This document shows positions 1 to 7,890 of a stretch of 64,000 nt of DNA, one piece after another. The DNA comes from Dendrophyllia cribrosa (taxonomy: Eukaryota > Cnidaria > Anthozoa > Scleractinia > Dendrophylliidae), in the NCBI GenBank assembly GCA_024195265.1, contig JAJLRJ010000003.1, forward strand, positions 54,915,284 through 54,979,283, read 5' to 3'. The position numbers and the translations under genes were made by a program. The notes beneath the pieces are model-generated. The model saw nothing but the letters and a program-made list of their open reading frames with translations. It did no database searches and was not told the origin of the DNA. Within the stretch, counting starts at the first letter, position 1. Each line of letters opens with the position of its first letter.

Positions 1-73
1 CGATATAGTTGCCGCCAGTAAAAGCGGCAGCATTGAGAATTGCTCCACCAATTACAATAGCGACTGAGGCCAT
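1..73 (-). CDS. Small hydrophobic PLV protein, truncated by window edge
   Basis: The minus-strand ATG at 73 opens a frame running off the left edge after 24 codons. The visible part is small and hydrophobic (Ala, Ile and Gly-rich), suggesting a membrane-inserted virion or lysis-type protein. The start is supported by the TATATATA promoter-like box directly upstream, as for its neighbours. Function is unknown. It is the leftmost of a leftward run of small PLV genes; the rest lies outside the window. Confidence 0.5.
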   Translation of the reverse strand, partial: MASVAIVIGGAILNAAAFTGGNYI

Positions 74-102
74 TGTTATCGTGTGTATATATTGTGTTTT
101 TA
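74..102 (-). promoter_or_regulatory. TATATATA late-type promoter box
   Basis: Read on the minus strand, an A-rich run plus ACACAATATATACACAC lies just before the ATG at 73. The same arrangement recurs before at least eight other genes of this element. Confidence 0.5.
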
Positions 103-321
103 CATTGAGGTGGGAAGGATTTTCTGGTCCTCGAGGTATTTCTTGAGCGCGATGCTCCCAGCCATGGCGGTCGTGAACTTTACGTAGTTCATGAGATTCG
201 CACTTGGGTCGGCTGTGAGGTTTTCCTTGATCGTCTTTCGGCCAATCCACCCAATACCTGCGACAAGGCCAGTGATTGTTGCAGCATCGAGCAAAGATTT
301 CACGAGCTTGTTGTCAGACAT
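100..321 (-). CDS. 73-aa membrane-associated PLV protein
   Basis: This is an intact 73-codon frame starting with ATG at 321, immediately downstream of a TATATATA box. It has two hydrophobic stretches, about residues 11-27 (with GLVAGIGWIG) and 48-60 (TTAMAGSIAL), separated by a charged linker, so it could cross or coat a membrane twice. Family unknown to me; small membrane proteins are common in polinton-like and adinto-like elements. Its stop overlaps the promoter box of the next gene, giving the compact spacing typical of a virus. Confidence 0.6.
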   Translation of the reverse strand: MSDNKLVKSLLDAATITGLVAGIGWIGRKTIKENLTADPSANLMNYVKFTTAMAGSIALKKYLEDQKILPTSM

Positions 322-343
322 GGTGTATATATATGATTTTAAA
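322..343 (-). promoter_or_regulatory. TATATATA late-type promoter box
   Basis: Minus-strand AAAATCATATATATACACC abuts the ATG at 321. It is the same A-run plus TATATATA pattern seen before the other small PLV genes. Confidence 0.55.
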
Positions 344-497
344 TTTCGGTCGACTCCTCATCGTCTCGGTGGCTGGGGTCTGTTTGTGTTGCTAATTGCC
401 AAATGGTTTTAAGGGCGCAGAAGTTGACTTTAACCAAAACAATAAGAAGGCCACCGATTGCAGCTCCGTTCACGAAACATTGTATGACGTTTACCAT
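339..497 (-). CDS. 52-aa single-pass membrane PLV protein
   Basis: An ATG at 497 directly after a TATATATA-type box opens a 52-codon frame. The upstream in-frame extension to 584 is not used in my model because it runs through the promoter. Residues about 8-24 form one hydrophobic segment (GAAIGGLLIVLVKV), followed by a polar acidic tail (RDDEE). Function is unknown. Its last codons overlap the A-rich part of the next gene's promoter. Confidence 0.5.
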   Translation of the reverse strand: MVNVIQCFVNGAAIGGLLIVLVKVNFCALKTIWQLATQTDPSHRDDEESTEI

Positions 498-527
498 TGT
501 GTGAGTATATATGTGTGTTTTTTTTAT
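498..527 (-). promoter_or_regulatory. TATATATA-like late-type promoter box
   Basis: Minus-strand A-run, ACACACATATATACTCACACA, immediately before the ATG at 497; a slightly degenerate member of the repeated late-type motif. Confidence 0.5.
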
Positions 528-528
528 T

Positions 529-975
529 TTATTCCATCCCACGAATTCTTCGTTTCGGTGGCCTCTGTGTGGGTGGAGGATCATTCACCTCTGCTGCAGG
601 CGCAGGGGCAGGGGCAGGGGTCTGGTTGCGCCCAAGTGTCTTCATAATGGCTTCACATTGGTAATACACACCAAAGGCGGATACAATCACGCCGGCAGCT
701 GTTAGAATGTAGAAGCCAGAGTTGTTGCTGCTCTCTGTGTGGTCGCTGCCAGTGGCTGTATTCGCCTGGCTTGGGGTGGGGCCCTTTGTTGCTTCGGCAG
801 CCTGTTTTTGTGCCTCTCTTGCCAGACGATTGCGCTCTGCTAGCCATTTGCCAGAAGCAACACGACCAGGGCTTTTTGCTGGAGCAGTCTTTGGGGTATC
901 AGAGGTAACGTGCGTGTTGGTTGTCGCTGTTTCTTCAGGTATCGTCGGCAACGTTTGCCCTGCTTGTGCCTCCAT
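529..975 (-). CDS. 148-aa proline-rich single-pass membrane PLV protein
   Basis: I place the start at the ATG at 975 because it sits just downstream of a TATATATA box; the longer frame to 1065 reads through that promoter. The 148-codon product has a Thr/Pro/Ala-rich N-terminus, a basic central region, one clear membrane segment (about residues 90-108, FYILTAAGVIVSAFGVYY), an Ala-Pro repeat and a basic tail (PPKRRIRG). This suggests a virion membrane or scaffold-like protein, but I do not recognise the family. Confidence 0.55.
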   Translation of the reverse strand: MEAQAGQTLPTIPEETATTNTHVTSDTPKTAPAKSPGRVASGKWLAERNRLAREAQKQAAEATKGPTPSQANTATGSDHTESSNNSGFYILTAAGVIVSAFGVYYQCEAIMKTLGRNQTPAPAPAPAAEVNDPPPTQRPPKRRIRGME

Positions 976-996
976 CGTGTATATATAAGTTTTTGA
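976..996 (-). promoter_or_regulatory. TATATATA late-type promoter box
   Basis: Minus-strand AAAAACTTATATATACACG abuts the ATG at 975, which is why the shorter start of the 148-aa gene is preferred. Confidence 0.55.
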
Positions 997-1045
997 AAAA
1001 TAATCTATCTGATTACTTCGTGGTTCCTTCGTGGTTCCTTTCAGA

Positions 1046-1653
1046 TTAATTGTCGACTTCATCAAAGCCCTCTAGTGGGTAGCCTTCACTGTCCCTTGTG
1101 AGAGGCCTGGAAGGAGGAGGAGGAGGAGTGGGCGGCGCAGGCTCTTCGGGCTCCTTTTTGAAGTCGATGTGTTTTGTAGTGATCAAAGCAGCATTTGCCA
1201 ATGCCAAGAATTTACCACATCGCAGTGCAAGGTTTCCAGCAAGAGATGACAATTCATGATTGTTATGTAGTCATTTTTGAGTTCTTTCTGCAACTCTTTC
1301 ACATCGTTAATTAGAACAAGCATGCCAGCGCATTTGGTTACAAGCATTATAACGCTGTCATTCAGAGACTCAGTAGTCTTGTTGCCGACGTAGGCTTCAT
1401 ACCTTTTGTAAAATTTTTCAACATCCTTATCCGAAAGGCGTTTCACCTGCTCGTGTGTGAGCTGGGCACCGATGGCTTCTTTTGATTTGCCAGTCGAGAC
1501 CAGAATTGCCAGCTTCTCGCGTTGAGCCGGAATGGGGTACCCCTTTAACAGACCGAGGGGTACTAATTCTGAAGGCACGGAGCTATCTGGAGCTGACTCC
1601 AGCAGCTGCATAACTTCATTCATTGCGACCTCATCAAGGTTTGCGTGTGCCAT
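1046..1653 (-). pseudogene. Helical PLV protein gene with proline-rich tail, frameshifted
   Basis: The ATG at 1653 follows a TATATATA box. One frame (1653 to about 1260) encodes an alpha-helical domain with the segments PAQREKLAILVS and AIGAQLTHEQVKRLSDKD. A second frame (about 1250 to 1046) continues with SSLAGNLALRCGKFLA and ends in an acidic, poly-proline tail. The two parts look like one protein of about 200 residues that I recall as recurrent in cnidarian genomes; its function is unknown. A one-base-type frame change near 1245-1260 separates them, so this copy is broken. Confidence 0.6.
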
Positions 1654-1675
1654 CGTATATATATTGTGTTTTTAA
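1654..1675 (-). promoter_or_regulatory. TATATATA late-type promoter box
   Basis: Minus-strand TTAAAAACACAATATATATACG directly before the ATG at 1653; close to a consensus member of the set. Confidence 0.6.
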
Positions 1676-1894
1676 ATTTCAATTATTTTCTTGATGTCAG
1701 GCAAAAGCCTTTCAACTTCCAGTAAGAGCGCGGCCATGGTGCCTGGCATCTCAGTAAGTTTCAAGAATCTGGCGCAGATCATCCTCACCGGCGGCTTTGA
1801 TAATTTTGAATTGCATTTCATCTGTCTTGGCCTGTAATTTGACCAAAAGCTGGTAGAAGGCTGTTAGCTTGTGAAGCTTGGTGGGGGCGTTCAT
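1672..1894 (-). pseudogene. Small helical PLV protein gene, frameshifted
   Basis: A gene of about 73 codons starts at the ATG at 1894, about 20 bases below a TATATATA box. The first frame encodes an amphipathic helix (KLTAFYQLLVKLQAK, then FKIIKAAGEDDLRQ) and hits a stop near 1751. The neighbouring frame continues with a Leu-rich helix (MAALLLEVERLLPDIKKI) to the stop at 1672. The total length of 223 is not a multiple of three, consistent with one indel near 1755-1770. No family recognised. Confidence 0.45.
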
Positions 1895-1915
1895 CTTGCT
1901 TCGCACCTCAGAGAG

Positions 1916-1943
1916 TATGTGTATATATAAGTGTATGTTTTTA
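1916..1943 (-). promoter_or_regulatory. TATATATA late-type promoter box
   Basis: Minus-strand AAAAACATACACTTATATATACACATA about 20 bases upstream of the ATG at 1894. It overlaps the 3' end of the ATPase gene. Confidence 0.5.
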
Positions 1944-2541
1944 TATTTTCACTTCAATCCCATATGGATGTCGCAGAGAGAAAACTAGGTGGGAAAACTT
2001 GCGTCCCTTAACCCGTGCAATAAGATCTTTGTACTCCTCGTGGGATAGCTCGCCGGCATAGTCATTGAAGATGGCCTTCGTTGTTTTGCCCGATGGGGTG
2101 TAAAAAAGCACGATCGCTGCCACGTTTTCCCTAAATGGTTTCGCAATGCTGGTTACCTGTTGGGTGAGCACCCACACGGAGATGCCACTGTGGCGCGCGC
2201 TGAAGCCGAGGGAGACAAGTTGACCAGTGCAGCCTTTCACGGCTTTCGAAGCGGCGCAGTCATCGACAACAAAGAGCGTGTTAGTTCCGTTGAAGTGGTA
2301 ACTTGATAGAGTTAACCAGGGTTCAATCTCATGCTGCTGGCAGCCTATCACAAAAATGCGCGACTCGTGGTCCACAAAACCATCGTAGGTCTTGTTGTTG
2401 ACAAAGGTTGGGCACAGGAGGACGATATAGTCAAACTTGCCACGGAAGGGGGCCACGGAGAAGGGAGATAGGAAACTGTGTTTTGCCAGAATTAGTCGGC
2501 CCAATAATTTGGGCATTGAAGGGCAGCTTTCGTGGGTCCAT
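1941..2541 (-). pseudogene. FtsK/HerA-type genome packaging ATPase, frameshifted
   Basis: The ATG at 2541, right after a TATATA-type box, starts a frame that contains a Walker A motif (GPTNSGKT, about residues 15-22). That frame stops within about 35 codons. The rest lies in another frame to the stop at 1941: a Walker B-like stretch (NTLFVVDD), then a segment with WVLTQQ like the sensor motif of this ATPase superfamily. The distance of 601 bases implies one indel, most likely near the G-run at about 2447-2475. The family powers DNA packaging into icosahedral capsids in PLVs, polintons and NCLDVs. Position next to the capsid gene supports the call; this copy cannot make the full enzyme. Confidence 0.75.
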
Positions 2542-2563
2542 TCTCTATATGTGTGTGTTTTCT
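2542..2563 (-). promoter_or_regulatory. TATATA late-type promoter box of the ATPase gene
   Basis: Minus-strand AAGAAAACACACACATATAGAGA ends at the ATG at 2541. It overlaps the inferred end of the capsid gene, so capsid and ATPase are packed with almost no spacer. Confidence 0.5.
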
Positions 2564-3811
2564 TAATACTGAATCGATTCCAGCCCACGATTTGCAATGG
2601 AGAACAATGCGTCTGAGATAATGAAAATGTGGCCTTTCACTGTGCCGCTGCCCCCCCGTGGTCCTCTCGATCTCGAGCAGGACACCGTCCTTTGTGTTTA
2701 CCAGCCGGAGACCATTGCCGTGTAGGCTTTTGTCAGTCATCGATCGTAGATCGATGAAGAGGGCGAATTTGTCCCCCGTGTAGAAGTTTGTGGCGTCCAT
2801 GTTGCTATCAACACCCACCTTCTCACCAAAGTGCCGGCGAACCTCTTCCCACATGTCTCGGCTTTCAATACCCTGGCTGTAGATTTGATTGGGGACGCCG
2901 TCAATGGTAACCTTCACGCTGGTGATGTCGGGGTTGAAGAACTTTTCCGAGTCCCTTGCGCCCCCCGCATGGGTTTCGCTAAAGAGAAGGAGGATGCCTT
3001 TCATTGACCGGCGTGGGACGTTGATGGTCTCGTGGATCACTGCGTCTGTCGCCTTGTTGACTGTGATGATTTTGTGGTGGGTGACGTGCTCGTACAGGAA
3101 CTCATTGCCATTGAGATAGGCGCTTTCCGCATCGCTGGCCAGTGTCTTGGCTTTTAGTACCTCATATTCAAGCTGAATGTTCGTCAACTCATAGGCCAGC
3201 TTGCTAGCATCAGAGCCTTTAACAACCATGCTCGCTGGGGCAAGCTTTATCTCGAACACAAGCGCTTCAGCCAGAGCATGTGGATAGAAAACACCATGAT
3301 CTTTTAGGCTCTCGTGGTCAAGGTGTATTTTGTATTTGTTCCCGTAGACCGCATTCAGCTTCTTCTCCGCGTCAACACCAGAGCCTGGCTTGTCTCCCGC
3401 ATTTGAACGGATTTTGCACAAATCCACAGACTGTATCCCTTCGAGGAACATGTTACTTCGTTGGGACTCTGTCAGGAAAAGGTCCTCATAAAGCTTGTAA
3501 ACGTCAAAGGCATTGGTGTCTTGCAGCTTCTCTCCGGAAAACTTGACAACAAAGCTTGAGACAAGCGCCCGAGAGACGTTGTTTACCAGGTAGTTGTTTG
3601 CATGTCCGCTCACGACGAGGTTGAATACCAAGGACAACGAGCCTGGGACGAGCACGAACCCGTTGTCTAGTTTAGGAACAGTCACGCACAGCGTTTCTCC
3701 CGGCAACGCTTTGTTTGGGTTGAATGTGATGCGGTGCAGAGTCCTGGCGCCCTTGAGGGCTAGCCCCATTTTCGCCCTGTAAGACGGCTTGAAGTTTTCG
3801 CTCACAGCCAT
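2563..3811 (-). pseudogene. MCP: Major capsid protein (double jelly-roll type), frameshifted near C-terminus
   Basis: The ATG at 3811 follows a TATATATATATAT box and opens a frame of about 380 conserved codons. It shows beta-strand-rich segments such as RITFNPNKALPGETLCVTVP and GFVLVPGSLSLVF, a YKLYEDLFLTESQR helix and INVPRRSMKGILLLF, which resemble major capsid proteins of polinton-like viruses. At a run of seven C (2651-2657; G on the coding strand) the frame shifts. The open frame then runs on to 2492 as unrelated sequence, whereas the neighbouring frame continues about 29 plausible codons to a stop at 2563-2565, just before the ATPase promoter. I infer a single homopolymer indel. Double jelly-roll fold is inferred from family and length, not seen directly. 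Confidence 0.75.
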
Positions 3812-3839
3812 AGCCAGAATATATATATATGTTTTTTAA
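3812..3839 (-). promoter_or_regulatory. TATATATATATAT late-type promoter of the capsid gene
   Basis: Minus-strand TTAAAAAACATATATATATATTC lies 5-10 bases above the capsid ATG. The intergenic gap to the rightward gene at 3868 is only 56 bases, and also holds TATTTATATAC on the plus strand, so this is a divergent promoter. Confidence 0.55.
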
Positions 3840-3867
3840 AAATATTTATATACTTTGATGCATAAAG

Positions 3868-4816
3868 ATGGAGGAGGCCGACCCTGAAGAAAATCCTCTT
3901 ATGGAACACACGGATGATCGTGACGATGACGATGACGATGACGATACTCCACTCCCTGGCTCCGAACCCGAAACAGGGCCTTCGGGTGAAGAATATCCAA
4001 TGCATACAAGGACTACTACAATGAATCGCTCCAAAGAACGCGGTTCACGCACGGATAAAACCTCTTTCATTGAGGGGGCTTCGGGAGGACGAGTTTTAAC
4101 CACATATCAAGACCCAAAGATAGAGTTGGCAAATATAAAATTGCAAGAAGAATACCCCAAATACGGTAAACATGGTAAATTCCTTACTCTTAAAGTGGTT
4201 GAAGGAAAAGTTGTTGTTGTTGGTCCAAAGCTTGGCGAGACCCCGCTTTTCAAAGCTGATGGGACAATTAACCCAAAGATATCAAAAACCGATATGAAAA
4301 TCCTTGGGCCAAATATAAATGAACTAATGGATGACCTTGATAAAACGTTTGCTGATTATGACAGGATGATCCAAGAAGACCAGAGGGTTGCGGAAAATGA
4401 AAACGAAGAGCCTGCCAGCCGCCAACGAGCCCGTGACAGGATCCAAGAAAACACCGAGATAAGAGAGGAGGTTGAAACCGAGAGAGAAACTCCCCCTTCG
4501 CGAACGTGTGAAAAGGATTTTCAAGAAATATGGGTGGACGTTGCAAGCGGTTGTTCTGGCTGCCGGTTTAGTCATAGGCGCTGTGACCCTTTCTGCAATG
4601 AATGCCTTGAAAGCTGGGACTAAGGCTATTGGAAATGGGCTTAAAGAGATAGGGAAGTAGAGAGCCTCCATCCTGCCTGGCCTTATCGGTTCGATCGTGA
4701 GCTTTGTCTTCAAAGCGGCCGGCCAGGTTATCTCCTTTCTTGGCGAGCATGCTTGGCTGCTAATCCTCGCCGTGGTTGCCTTCTTGATAGAGAAGACAAT
4801 TAAGCGTAGGCGCTAG
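3868..4816 (+). pseudogene. Acidic-N-terminus membrane-tail PLV protein, frameshifted with an in-frame stop
   Basis: The ATG at 3868 opens 251 codons with an Asp-rich stretch (residues about 17-30), a basic patch and a KLGETPLFKADGTINPK region. Near the C-run at about 4491-4500 the frame changes: the conserved-looking continuation (about 4472-4660) has a basic helix (RERVKRIFKKYG) followed by a hydrophobic helix. It meets a TAG at 4658-4660, and then the same frame continues with SILPGLIGSIVSFVFK and a second membrane segment (WLLILAVVAFLIE), ending RRR at 4816. So the intact gene would be about 310 codons with a two-helix membrane tail. I have seen this tail repeatedly in cnidarian predicted proteins; function unknown, possibly a minor virion membrane protein. 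Confidence 0.6.
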
Positions 4817-4823
4817 CGCGGCG

Positions 4824-6619
4824 TTAGCGCATCCAGACAACAAAGCCTGCCAAAGCAAACACACCTACAGTAACGATTGCCTTGTTTACGTAATGCGGCT
4901 CGGTTTTGGTCTTCGGCACGCTTGTGGTCTCGGGGTCTCTGGGGCCGCGGGTGCCTCTGTGGTCTCTGGAGGTGTTGGGGTGCTGTCGCCCTTCTGCGCC
5001 TTCATTGCCTCTGTGAATGGGATTAGAAGGGTGGCTGATGGGCCGGTGTGTTTTCGTTGGCCCGCCTTCCATGTGAGTGATGCCTACTTTTTTTGTGCCA
5101 AGATTGATATCATTGTTCACACCCAGCTTCATCCCTTGCGTTGCCTGCTTAAGATTGTTGTTATACCCCACTGTGCTCTCTGTGTTGATAACCAAGCGTG
5201 ATGGCATGAGCCAACACCCAGGGGCGGACGCAAAGTTTAGTCGCACTTTCGTCTCTTCGATGGCCTTCTGATAGTGCTGTACGCTCTTAGAAATGTCGTA
5301 GAGTCTTATGGCACCCTCTAGGAGTTTGAGGAATACTCTCTGCGTTTCGAACGCTCGGCCCCCACTCCCAATAATGCTGCTGCGGGTATTGGCTTGCGCA
5401 CCCAGAATGCAGTACACAAAGGCCTCGATAGACTGGTTCATACGCGCAAGTCCTGGTTGTGAGAGGTCCTGGGCATAATTTGGCACAAAATACTCGCACT
5501 GACTCTGCGAGCCAGCGTCGTTGCGAATGAAAGATATTCTATCTGCGACAAAATTAGGGGCGCTTGTGTCAGCCATGCGCTCTTCCTCGAACATAGCCTT
5601 ATCGGGCTGGTTGGGGTAGCCGTAGTTGGTAGATTTACCTTTGACGTACACATGGCCAAGACCGTGGTTATTGCCATGCGTGAAACGGAAGTCAGCACTG
5701 GGGTCAACACCGAACTCTACGCAAAGCTTCTTGTATGAGGTGAGGTTGAATTTGCTCTCTCTCTTGTTAAATGTGGGGTCGTCTGGCAAAGCGCTAATGC
5801 TCTGTTCTCCACCCACCTTGAAGAGTATTCGTCTTGTGGTGAAATAAACGTGAAACCTGTAAAATGACCGGAGCTGTGGGGGGAGTGAAAGACTGGAGTT
5901 CTTATCAAACAGAAGATCACGCGAGATTCCGCAGCCGGTTGTTGCACACCACAGCGCGAAGTTCAGTTGTTGTGGCCAAAAGACATGCTGGGCCCGCCAA
6001 GCCACTTTCTTGCATATTTCGCGGTTGTGAACGTAATCTGTGTGTCTCTGAAAATATTTCTGTATTTCGTTGTGAAATAATCAGTTGGCGTGACGTAAAT
6101 CTTTTGCTCTTCATCATTTAGGACTTCGCCAATCATCATATCCTTCTCGATAGAGGTGTTAAAATCAACAGCTGGGATTGGCCTTTGTGTATTTCGATTC
6201 AACGTCAACTGATAGGGGAAACTGCTATATGCCACTCCAAGAGCGTCTTTCATGGCTTGAGTCCAATCTTTGTGGGCTATTTCTGTAACGAGCGCCCATG
6301 AGCCTGGGCCCTCTTTGTAGAGCACTTCCCCTGTGGCGGTTTTGTGGTCGTCGCCAAAGTCGACTTGCACTTCAAAGTGAGACATATCGGCGTGAGGGAA
6401 ACGCCTTTTGAAGTCGGAGATCGCCTTGGCCTTGGCCGCAGCATAGAGCTTTGCTGCTTCTGGTGTTCTCATCCAGGCTAGTGGATCTGGGGGTGGCTTT
6501 ACATGGCTATAGATGTTTGGGGTTGAATTAAAAGGAGGTGGGCGCCATAGTTGTGACCGCCAATGTTTAGACCAAGATTTGAACTAGGATTAAATCCACC
6601 GGGCCGTCTGCCAAACATG
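4824..6619 (-). pseudogene. Large PLV virion-associated protein gene, at least two frameshifts
   Basis: An ATG at 6619 just after a TATATATA box starts a Gly/Asn-rich N-terminus. The frame changes near 6550-6570, then runs (6472-5963) through a KAKAISDFKRRFPHADMSHF region and FVDFNTSIEKDMM-like sequence. It changes again near 5965-5975 and runs to 4824. The last part contains NASAPGCW-like and SRLVINTESTVGYNNN segments, a Pro/Thr/Arg-rich linker, and a C-terminal membrane helix (VTVGVFALAGFVVWM). Total about 598 codons. Size, promoter class and neighbours suggest a structural protein; I do not recognise the family. It is convergent with the membrane-tail gene, with about 8 bases between their stops. 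Confidence 0.5.
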
Positions 6620-6642
6620 ATTGTGTATATATATTTTTAAAA
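6620..6642 (-). promoter_or_regulatory. Divergent TATATATA promoter between the large virion gene and the penton gene
   Basis: Minus-strand TTTTAAAAATATATATACACAAT ends at the ATG at 6619. The 45-base gap to the penton frame at 6665 contains a second TATACACAA on the plus strand, so the site probably serves both directions. Confidence 0.5.
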
Positions 6643-6664
6643 ATGTTATGTATACACAATAGTT

Positions 6665-7330
6665 GTGTTAACAATCGTCGCGCCTTCGAACCCTCACACC
6701 ATCTTCTTCGATCACGCGCTTCCAAAACCGAGTTACATCCGGCTCATTTCTTGCTCACTTTACAATTCGTGGTATAATTTGAAAACTAGTGGAGGTGTTA
6801 GCTATAAAATTGGAGAAAAAACGTTTTATGGCGGAGCTATCGGTCCAGGGCACTGCAACCTAGATAATCTGGAAACCTATTTACTTGACTCCTTTCCTGA
6901 AAAAGAACCCCTGACAAAATTAAAAAATACTCCTTCACATGGGTTAATAATTAAAACAAACAAAGGCTTCGATGGCTTTACTTTCACTAATAGCCTAAGT
7001 GAGCTTTTAGCTTTTCAAGGCGGCGGCATACCAGTTAAAACTATTTATATAACTCGGCTAAACTCACCAACAAGCTATTACATTCACTGTGACCTAATCG
7101 ATAAAGAGCAAAACTTGTTAAAGGGAAAACCGTCAATTGTTTTGGCTCGATTTGACATAAAAGGAGGGCCATTCGAGAAAGTTCACTACCAAACGGCTCC
7201 ACAACATGTCTTGCGTGACACATCATCTGGTGATTATGTAAATAGCGTGTCTCTATCAGTCAGAGACGAAAACAATGCCCTTTTTGATTTTAATAACATG
7301 CCCTTAGAATTTGAAATAGAGATAAATTAA
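6665..7330 (+). CDS. Penton-like minor capsid protein of PLV
   Basis: This 221-codon frame is uninterrupted. It has the N-terminal TIVAPSNPHT segment, a SCSLYNSWYNL motif (about residues 31-41), and a C-terminal strand region ending SVRDENNALFDFNNMPLEFEIEI. That layout matches penton/minor capsid proteins of polinton-like viruses, which occupy capsid vertices with a single jelly-roll. The start is odd: the position where an ATG is expected reads GTG at 6665, and the two nearby ATGs (6643, 6648) are out of frame. Either GTG marks a lost start codon or initiation is unusual. It is one of only three large genes here without a frame break. Confidence 0.65.
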   Translation: MLTIVAPSNPHTIFFDHALPKPSYIRLISCSLYNSWYNLKTSGGVSYKIGEKTFYGGAIGPGHCNLDNLETYLLDSFPEKEPLTKLKNTPSHGLIIKTNKGFDGFTFTNSLSELLAFQGGGIPVKTIYITRLNSPTSYYIHCDLIDKEQNLLKGKPSIVLARFDIKGGPFEKVHYQTAPQHVLRDTSSGDYVNSVSLSVRDENNALFDFNNMPLEFEIEIN

Positions 7331-7334
7331 AAAA

Positions 7335-7337
<3 letters not shown>

Positions 7338-7390
<53 letters not shown>
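7338..7390. repeat. (TA)n microsatellite, about 52 bp
   Basis: A pure TA tract lies directly behind the penton stop, grading into AAT units. It sits where a TATATATA promoter of the next rightward gene would be expected, so the promoter box may have expanded into a microsatellite (inference). Confidence 0.9.
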
Positions 7391-7394
<4 letters not shown>

Positions 7395-7396
7395 AT

Positions 7397-7523
7397 AATA
7401 AATAAACACAAAGTGAAAACCTTAAAAATTGTCCTGATCGGGATTCGAACCCGCGTCCCCGACTTTCTAGCGTCGATGTGTTAACCACTACACCACCAGG
7501 ACGACCACGCAATAACGCAGCCG
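7397..7523. repeat. Direct repeat, copy 1 (127 bp, contains tRNA-like sequence)
   Basis: 127 bases are repeated 257 bases downstream (7654-7780), identical as far as I can see by eye. The unit comprises an AATAAATAAACACAAAGTG leader, the tRNA-like sequence and a GCAATAACGCAGCCG end. Near-identity points to a recent tandem duplication or two insertions of one SINE-like element. Confidence 0.85.
7431..7502 (-). tRNA. tRNA-like sequence, copy 1 (probably SINE-derived)
   Basis: The 72 bases fold as a cloverleaf on the minus strand: a 7-bp acceptor stem (GTCCTGG with TCAGGAC, last pair G-T), a 4-bp D stem (GTGT/ACAC), a 5-bp anticodon stem (TCGAC/GTCGG) and a T arm with TTCGAAT. Box A (TGGTGTAGTGG) and box B (GGGTTCGAATCCC) look intact. 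The anticodon loop GCTAGAAA has 8 bases rather than 7; if the first G is extra, the anticodon reads AGA, but there is no long serine variable arm. The first T-stem pair is G-A. I therefore favour a tRNA-derived SINE or decayed tRNA over a working gene. Confidence 0.55.
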
Positions 7524-7653
7524 AACTTTAGGCTTAATGGCTCACGGGCCTCCCGAACAATTTTCAGTGTTTTCACAGGAGCTGACTGGAAGGCTTCCAG
7601 GCCTTTTTGACGAATATAAATAACACAAATGAACTTAAACCAGTCAAATAAAG

Positions 7654-7780
7654 AATAAATAAACACAAAGTGAAAACCTTAAAAATTGTCCTGATCGGGA
7701 TTCGAACCCGCGTCCCCGACTTTCTAGCGTCGATGTGTTAACCACTACACCACCAGGACGACCACGCAATAACGCAGCCG
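7654..7780. repeat. Direct repeat, copy 2 (127 bp)
   Basis: Second copy of the unit at 7397-7523. Between the copies, AAATAACACAAATGAAC (about 7617-7633) is mirrored by GTTCATTTGTGTTATTT (about 7794-7810), just before the second TA tract. This suggests element termini or a foldback rearrangement. Confidence 0.85.
7688..7759 (-). tRNA. tRNA-like sequence, copy 2
   Basis: Identical by eye to the tRNA-like sequence at 7431-7502, with the same 8-base anticodon loop and intact box A and box B. Same interpretation: SINE-like or pseudo-tRNA. Confidence 0.55.
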
Positions 7781-7805
7781 TTCATAATAACGCAGTTCAT
7801 TTGTG

Positions 7806-7810
<5 letters not shown>

Positions 7811-7887
<77 letters not shown>
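7811..7887. repeat. (TA)n microsatellite, about 76 bp
   Basis: A pure TA tract immediately before the helical PLV gene, again at the place of an expected TATATATA promoter. Confidence 0.9.

Positions 7888-7890
<3 letters not shown>

Noticed and set aside
191..1000. Plus-strand frames opposite the small PLV genes (for example 191-412 and 722-988)
   Set aside because: They are antisense shadows; the minus frames have promoter boxes next to their ATGs and membrane-protein composition.
2492..2562. End of the capsid frame running past 2563 to 2492
   Set aside because: After the C7 run this frame looks non-coding and overruns the ATPase start; the neighbouring frame ends sensibly at 2563.
7431..7759. 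Two working host tRNA genes
   Set aside because: The 8-base anticodon loop, a G-A T-stem pair, embedding in a longer duplicated unit and the viral context favour SINE or pseudo-tRNA.
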